Positions 60,901-64,000 of a stretch of 64,000 bases of DNA are shown in pieces; within the stretch, counting starts at the first letter, position 1, and every line of letters starts with the position of its first letter. The position numbers and the translations under genes were made by a program. Origin of the DNA: Bacillota bacterium. GTDB taxonomy: Bacteria > Bacillota > Clostridia > Acetivibrionales > DTU013. The stretch is from positions 1 through 64,000 of the forward strand of contig JAEZMD010000018.1 in the NCBI GenBank assembly GCA_023435745.1. Direction: 5' to 3'. Below the pieces are notes generated by a model. It made no database searches. It was given only the letters and a program-made list of their open reading frames with translations, and was not told where the DNA came from.

Positions 60901-61790
60901 TTGGGGAATGTGAGGGACTGACGGACATAGAGATTTCTGGCAGTGTGACCGACATAGGGGATAGAGTGTTTTATGGGTGTACTGCACTAAAATCAATCAA
61001 CGTTGATGGGTCGAATACCGTATACTCAAGTGTAAACGGGGTCTTATACAATAAGGAAAAGACCACATTAATAACCTATCCTGCAGGAGCAGATGATTAT
61101 TATGAAATTCCAGAAGGTGTGACCGATATAGGTGACAGTGCGTTCGATGGGTGCACCGGTCTGACAAGCGTAACAATTCCAAGCGGCGCAACCGGCATAG
61201 GGGGATATGCGTTTTGTGGCTGCATCGGCTTGACAGGCGTAACACTTCCCGATAGCGTGACTGACATAGGAATGGGCGCATTCGAGGGTTGTACCGGCCT
61301 GGAAAGCATAAAACTTTCCGATAAAGTGACTGTCATAGGAGAGGGCGCATTCAGAGACTGTACCGGCATGAAAAGTATAACAATTCCCAATGGAGTATCC
61401 AGCATAAGTGCGTATATGTTTTATGGCTGCAACAGTTTGACAAGCATAACAATCTCCGATAATGTGACTGTAATTGAAACGAGAGCTTTTGAAGGTTGTA
61501 CCGAGCTGACAAGCGTAACACTCCCCGGTATACTGGCCAGTATCAATGAGTGTGCGTTTTTAAATTGTATCGGCTTGACAAGCGTAACAATTCCAAACGG
61601 CGTGATCGACATAGGCGATTCTGCGTTTTATGGCTGTACCGGCCTGGCAAGCATAACAATAGGCGAAGATGTAGAAATAGGATATTATTTGCTGACTGAT
61701 GATGATAATTTCTATGACGCATATACTGCCGGAGGCACCGGTATTTATGAAAAGCTGGAGGATGGTTCATGGAGTAAGGTCGTGGAATAA
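57909..61790 (+). CDS. Large surface protein: SLH anchor, Big2 domains and BspA-type leucine-rich repeats
   Basis: 1293 residues. Signal peptide ending VSVSAAA. Three N-terminal SLH repeats (FSDMPDNWSAAALKNAA, YTDVNPASWYADDMAKA, FIDADKLSDWARGEI) anchor it to wall polymer. Residues about 225-430 are a Gly/Asp/Thr-rich beta-solenoid-like region. Then come two units, each a Big2 immunoglobulin-like domain (MTLNVGGATGTIIATVSPVN; LTLSIGGAEGTLTATVAPDD) followed by LRR_5/BspA repeats (GDGAFSGRTGLTSIILPDSL ... FDGCTGLTSVTIPSG). Such proteins mediate adhesion or protein contact. The second unit is a duplicate of the first, offset 1242 bases (414 codons). GAAGGGG precedes the ATG. The MalT-type regulator upstream probably controls it. 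Confidence 0.9.
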   Translation: MKKLFSIFLVITMIITMVHVSVSAAAKEEPATDAVQFSDMPDNWSAAALKNAAANGLLMGSNGKILPDEPLTRAQMAAVIVRAFGATAKGDIKNYTDVNPASWYADDMAKAHKMGIMNGSSGKLYPDAYITRQEVFAIMARAFKLEPSETINKTFIDADKLSDWARGEIYAVVNAGYVRGDNGMLNPQGYITRAQFAVVFDRFVVQYFREAGEYTTVAEGNIMINKPDVTLKDVKIKGDLIIGDGVGDGNVTLDNVAISGRVVVRGGGANSIRITGGSVVENIIIDRGADGRIRVYAEDGTEVGEIIADGNDDIIIEGRIGTLTINADDVTVAAVNAEIGSTTVGGENFTLNVDENSTIGEIAVNADGASIGGTGSVAHVAANANNIAVNTPGTSVRAAEGTTGVTAGARVVNPGTSVTVRTGVTGGTTTIEGPSTVSVDAVTISPTSMTLNVGGATGTIIATVSPVNATNKTVTWVSSDTDVATVANGVVTAKTAGIVSITATAGGKTAACTVTVESSEADFTFNAGTKTITGYTGSGGVVVIPSTINGVEVNIIGDGAFSGRTGLTSIILPDSLTSIGNYAFNSCTNLTGITIPGSVTGIGIFVFTGCTALQSINVDESNTVYSSVNGVLYNKDKTTLITYPAGADDYCEIPEGVTDIGESAFDGCAGLTGIEIPGSVTGIADFAFYGCTALQTIDVDESNAVYSSDENRVLYNKDKTALITYPAGKTNDSFVIPDSVTAIGESAFDGCTGLVNVTIPSDVTSIGGYAFWGCSGLISITLPDKVTVLGEGAFGDCAGLISITIGAGVTIGDNLLVFENNNFRDAYEAEGGGAGTYTGTMNGTWTKIINVTGVTLDITALTLSIGGAEGTLTATVAPDDATDKSITWSSSDESVATVDNGTVTPHAAGTATITVETTDGGKTAACTVIVESSEDDFTFNEETNTITGYTGSGGVVVIPSTINGFEAKIIGDSAFSGCAGLTSIILPDSLTSIVYYAFGECEGLTDIEISGSVTDIGDRVFYGCTALKSINVDGSNTVYSSVNGVLYNKEKTTLITYPAGADDYYEIPEGVTDIGDSAFDGCTGLTSVTIPSGATGIGGYAFCGCIGLTGVTLPDSVTDIGMGAFEGCTGLESIKLSDKVTVIGEGAFRDCTGMKSITIPNGVSSISAYMFYGCNSLTSITISDNVTVIETRAFEGCTELTSVTLPGILASINECAFLNCIGLTSVTIPNGVIDIGDSAFYGCTGLASITIGEDVEIGYYLLTDDDNFYDAYTAGGTGIYEKLEDGSWSKVVE

Positions 61791-61874
61791 GAAGGGGAAC
61801 TGTGGATAATATAACAGCAAGAGTAATAATCGTATTTATTGTATCAGATAACTAATGAGGATATTAGCCTGTAT

Positions 61875-62768
61875 ATGAGAATAGGATATGCGTGTTTAAC
61901 CATTGGAGTACCGGATACGGGCATAAAAAGCTGTATAATGAAGAATGCAAGCGAGGCTAAGCTGCTTGAGCTGATTTCACATAATTTAGACTCACTTGAA
62001 AATATTATCGATTATAACATCGAAAATAATATACGTCTTTTTAGAATTAGTTCTGATTTAATACCGTTTGGTTCAAGCGCTATAAACAAAATTCCATGGT
62101 GGGATTTATTTCGGGCTGAATTTTTAAGGATCGGTCAAAGAATCAAAGATAACGGCATCAGAGTTTCGATGCACCCCGGCCAGTATACCGTAATAAATTC
62201 TCCCAATGAAGTTGTTGTGAACAGGGCAATTGATGATTTGGAGTACCATTCCAAAGTATTAGACAGTCTTGGCGTGGGAAAAGAGCATAAAATCATTTTG
62301 CATATCGGTGGAGTTTATAATGATAAAAAATCATCTGTAAGCCGGTTCGTAACAAGTTTTTGCAATTTGCCCATTTTTATAAGAGACAGAATTGTTCTTG
62401 AGAATGACGATAAATCCTATAATATATGTGATGCGTTGGAAATAAGTGCAGTTTTGGATGTACCCGTTGTATTTGACAATCTTCATAATGAAATAAATCC
62501 CTGCGACCTGGAAAAAAGTGACGCTTTCTGGATTAATGAATGCAAGAAAACATGGAAGGAAGATGACGGAATTCAAAAAATTCACTATTCACAGCAGGAT
62601 CCCGCTAAAAGATCCGGTTCGCATTCCGACAGTATCTTCTTGGATAAGTTTTTGGTTTTTTATAATAGTCTTGAAAGAGATGATATAGATATTATGCTTG
62701 AAGTAAAGGATAAAAATTTGTCGGCGGTAAATTGTATAAGCAGCCTTTCACTGGAAGACACTAAATAG
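61875..62768 (+). CDS. uvsE: UV damage endonuclease (UvsE/UVDE)
   Basis: 297 residues from ATG 61875, where the family start MRIGYACLTIGVP lies. TIM-barrel endonuclease that nicks 5' of UV photoproducts and other lesions. Metal-site motifs include RVSMHPGQYTVINSP, IILHIGGVYNDK, RIVLENDDKSYN, PVVFDNLHNEINP and IHYSQQDPAKRSGSHSD. Open frame upstream lacks a good ribosome binding site. Only 24 bases separate it from the spore photolyase gene, so they are likely cotranscribed. Confidence 0.93.
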   Translation: MRIGYACLTIGVPDTGIKSCIMKNASEAKLLELISHNLDSLENIIDYNIENNIRLFRISSDLIPFGSSAINKIPWWDLFRAEFLRIGQRIKDNGIRVSMHPGQYTVINSPNEVVVNRAIDDLEYHSKVLDSLGVGKEHKIILHIGGVYNDKKSSVSRFVTSFCNLPIFIRDRIVLENDDKSYNICDALEISAVLDVPVVFDNLHNEINPCDLEKSDAFWINECKKTWKEDDGIQKIHYSQQDPAKRSGSHSDSIFLDKFLVFYNSLERDDIDIMLEVKDKNLSAVNCISSLSLEDTK

Positions 62769-62792
62769 CAGTTGTTAAAAAGGGGTGATCTG

Positions 62793-63821
62793 ATGAAGCT
62801 GTTTATGCCTCAACGAGTAATATTTGAACCTTCCAGTCTCGAATATCCATTGGGGAAGGAAATCTATAATTTTCTCCAAAATAAACCTGTAGAAATAATC
62901 AAGGCTACTGCAAGAAATGCAGCACGGTTTATTCCGGGTAAAACACCTGCTGAGAAATATGCCAATTCCAAGAGAACTATTCTAATTACAATAAACAAAA
63001 GCAATAAGCTTGATGTTTGCAGGCCTTCTGCGGATTACCAGTTTTCTTTTGTGAGTAATTGTCCCGGAAACTGTGAATATTGTTATCTGCAGACTACTCA
63101 AGGCGCCAAGCCTTATATAAAGGTTTTCGTAAATCTGGAAGATATTTTTAGCATAATAGAAGACCACATAAAGCTAAAAAAAGATGCGGTTACTACTTTT
63201 GAGGCTGCAAGCCTGGGAGATCCTCTTGCATTAGAGCATATTACGAGAAGTCTTGCAAAGACTATTGAGTTTTTCGCCGGGCTTGAAAACGGAAGACTCA
63301 GGGTAGTCACAAAATATAGTAATGTTGATTCTCTTTTAAAGCTGGAGCATAACGAACACACACATTTTAGAATAAGTATAAATTCCAGCTATGTTCTTGA
63401 AAATTTCGAACATAATACCGGAACCCTGGATGAGAGGATAGAGGCCATAGTTAAGCTTGCAGATGCCGGTTATCCTATTGGCTTTATTGTAGCCCCGATA
63501 ATGGTATATGATCGCTGGAAGGAAGAGTATGCTTTGCTCTTTGATAAATTGGAAAACCGTTTGGGTACCGAGCTTTGTCGGAAAGAATTAGTATTTGAGT
63601 TGATTCAGCATAGATTTACAGCTGTTGCGAAAGAGCTTATTCTTCAGCGGTTTCCCAAAACAAAGCTGGATATGGAAGAGGAAAACAGAGCACTCAAATG
63701 GGGAAGATTTGGAAGGTTTAAATATGTATACAACAAGGAACAGGCAAACGAAATAAAAGAATACTTATCAGCTTTGATTACTGACAGATTTCCAAAATCA
63801 GAGATTAAATATTTCACGTAA
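62793..63821 (+). CDS. splB: Spore photoproduct lyase (radical SAM)
   Basis: 342 residues from ATG 62793, after AAAAGGGGTG. Repairs the spore photoproduct 5-thyminyl-5,6-dihydrothymine during germination. The radical-SAM cluster motif is CPGNCEYCYLQTT (CxxxCxxC). FEAASLGDPLALEHITRSL, RVVTKYSNVDSLL, FRISINSSYV and the basic C-terminus KWGRFGRFKYVYNKE are typical of SplB. Presence implies a spore former. It forms a UV-repair pair with uvsE. Confidence 0.95.
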   Translation: MKLFMPQRVIFEPSSLEYPLGKEIYNFLQNKPVEIIKATARNAARFIPGKTPAEKYANSKRTILITINKSNKLDVCRPSADYQFSFVSNCPGNCEYCYLQTTQGAKPYIKVFVNLEDIFSIIEDHIKLKKDAVTTFEAASLGDPLALEHITRSLAKTIEFFAGLENGRLRVVTKYSNVDSLLKLEHNEHTHFRISINSSYVLENFEHNTGTLDERIEAIVKLADAGYPIGFIVAPIMVYDRWKEEYALLFDKLENRLGTELCRKELVFELIQHRFTAVAKELILQRFPKTKLDMEEENRALKWGRFGRFKYVYNKEQANEIKEYLSALITDRFPKSEIKYFT

Positions 63822-63862
63822 AGGATTAGCATCAATTAAGATCTTGCTATTTCTCCCGGGTA

Positions 63863-63891
63863 TTGTCATTTTATTCTATATGCTGTAGAAT
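63863..63891 (+). promoter_or_regulatory. Promoter TTGTCA-N17-TAGAAT
   Basis: TTGTCA at 63863-63868 and TAGAAT at 63886-63891, 17 bases apart, ahead of the lipoprotein gene at the window end. Confidence 0.6.
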
Positions 63892-63921
63892 AATCGAAAG
63901 ACATACAAAAGGGGAGATATA

Positions 63922-64000
63922 ATGAGAAAAACAACCATTGCAATGATGATTTCCGGTATAATGCTCATACTGCCTGCGTGCTCGATCCAGACGGATTTGG
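63922..64000 (+). CDS. Lipoprotein, 5' part only (continues beyond window)
   Basis: ATG 63922 follows AAAGGGGAG. The 26 visible residues are a lipoprotein signal peptide (MMISGIMLILPAC) with a lipobox Cys and the first residues SIQTDL. Nothing can be said of the mature protein. Confidence 0.75.
   Translation, partial: MRKTTIAMMISGIMLILPACSIQTDL

Noticed and set aside
58469..61770. Long open frames on the minus strand opposite the SLH-LRR gene
   Set aside because: They are Pro/Thr/Val- or His/Leu-rich mirror images of a repetitive coding strand with no ribosome binding sites and no family similarity.
1..64000. tRNA, rRNA, prophage or CRISPR-Cas genes
   Set aside because: No cloverleaf ends, rRNA-like blocks, phage structural genes or cas genes were seen on either strand when reading through the window.

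Overview
The window looks like chromosome from a spore-forming, anaerobic Firmicute of the class Clostridia. This rests on gene content read directly from the sequence: a spore photoproduct lyase, several S-layer-homology (SLH) surface proteins, Gram-positive lipoproteins with lipobox cysteines, YesM/YesN and LytTR two-component systems, GGAGG-type ribosome binding sites, and a carbohydrate ABC importer with no ATPase gene beside it. No rRNA, tRNA, CRISPR array or intact mobile element was seen. Small scars of lost elements are present: the head of a conjugative-element protein joined to a recombinase tail, a possible RlmD-like methyltransferase tail, and a truncated SLH protein. The species cannot be named from this window alone.

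Layout. 1-2.8 kb: a partial membrane protein, an aldo/keto reductase and mobile-element debris. 2.9-10.3 kb: a glycan-use locus with a GH5 hydrolase, a sugar ABC importer (binding lipoprotein plus two permeases) and a YesM/YesN pair whose kinase is frameshifted. 10.4-13.7 kb: a membrane-bound LuxR regulator, a broken SLH protein and a lipoprotein. 13.8-20.1 kb: a large MalT/BTAD-type regulator divergent from a beta-helix SLH protein. 20.2-27.2 kb: an HxlR regulator and an EFR1 flavodoxin-ferredoxin, a GH120 xylosidase-like enzyme, a Staygreen-family protein, and a translationally coupled SDR / acetoacetate-decarboxylase-like / flavoprotein operon. 27.5-31.4 kb: thiD-thiC-thiM-thiE (minus strand) behind two tandem TPP riboswitches, each with its own terminator. 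31.5-37.1 kb: an AgrC-like kinase (frameshifted) and a LytTR regulator, divergent from a secreted protein and a lipoprotein that share one duplicated promoter carrying 21-bp-spaced direct repeats; LemA and SHOCT-type genes follow. 37.2-40.3 kb: a second GH5, a Cys-rich small protein and a GH1 beta-glucosidase. 40.4-50.0 kb: an enolase-superfamily dehydratase divergent from a SorC-type regulator, then a TRAP transporter, a 2-hydroxyacid dehydrogenase, an enolase-like protein and a glycerate 2-kinase; a TGATCCCCCC motif marks both promoter regions. 50-54.9 kb: a polysaccharide deacetylase-like protein, a GAP/LysE-like transporter behind a ykkC-class (guanidine-I type) riboswitch, a third GH5, and an ArsR-YraQ/ArsP-type permease pair with four copies of a 16-bp operator. 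55-61.8 kb: a MalT-type LuxR regulator divergent from a DUF2442 gene and a large SLH-Big2-BspA/LRR surface protein. 61.9-63.8 kb: two UV-repair enzymes (UvsE and SplB). The window ends inside a lipoprotein gene.

Themes. The cell appears to import oligosaccharides and hydrolyse them in the cytoplasm: three signal-less GH5 paralogues share a C-terminal module, and a GH1 and a GH120 accompany them. It also decorates its surface with large SLH proteins that sit beside large ATP-dependent regulators. The best leads for undescribed biology are the LytTR operator pair, the GH5 C-terminal module, the riboswitch-controlled GAP transporter, the divergent enolase in the TRAP/glycerate cluster, and the ArsR operator array. 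Two sensor kinases and one SLH gene are frameshifted, so sequencing error in homopolymer runs should be excluded before calling them pseudogenes.
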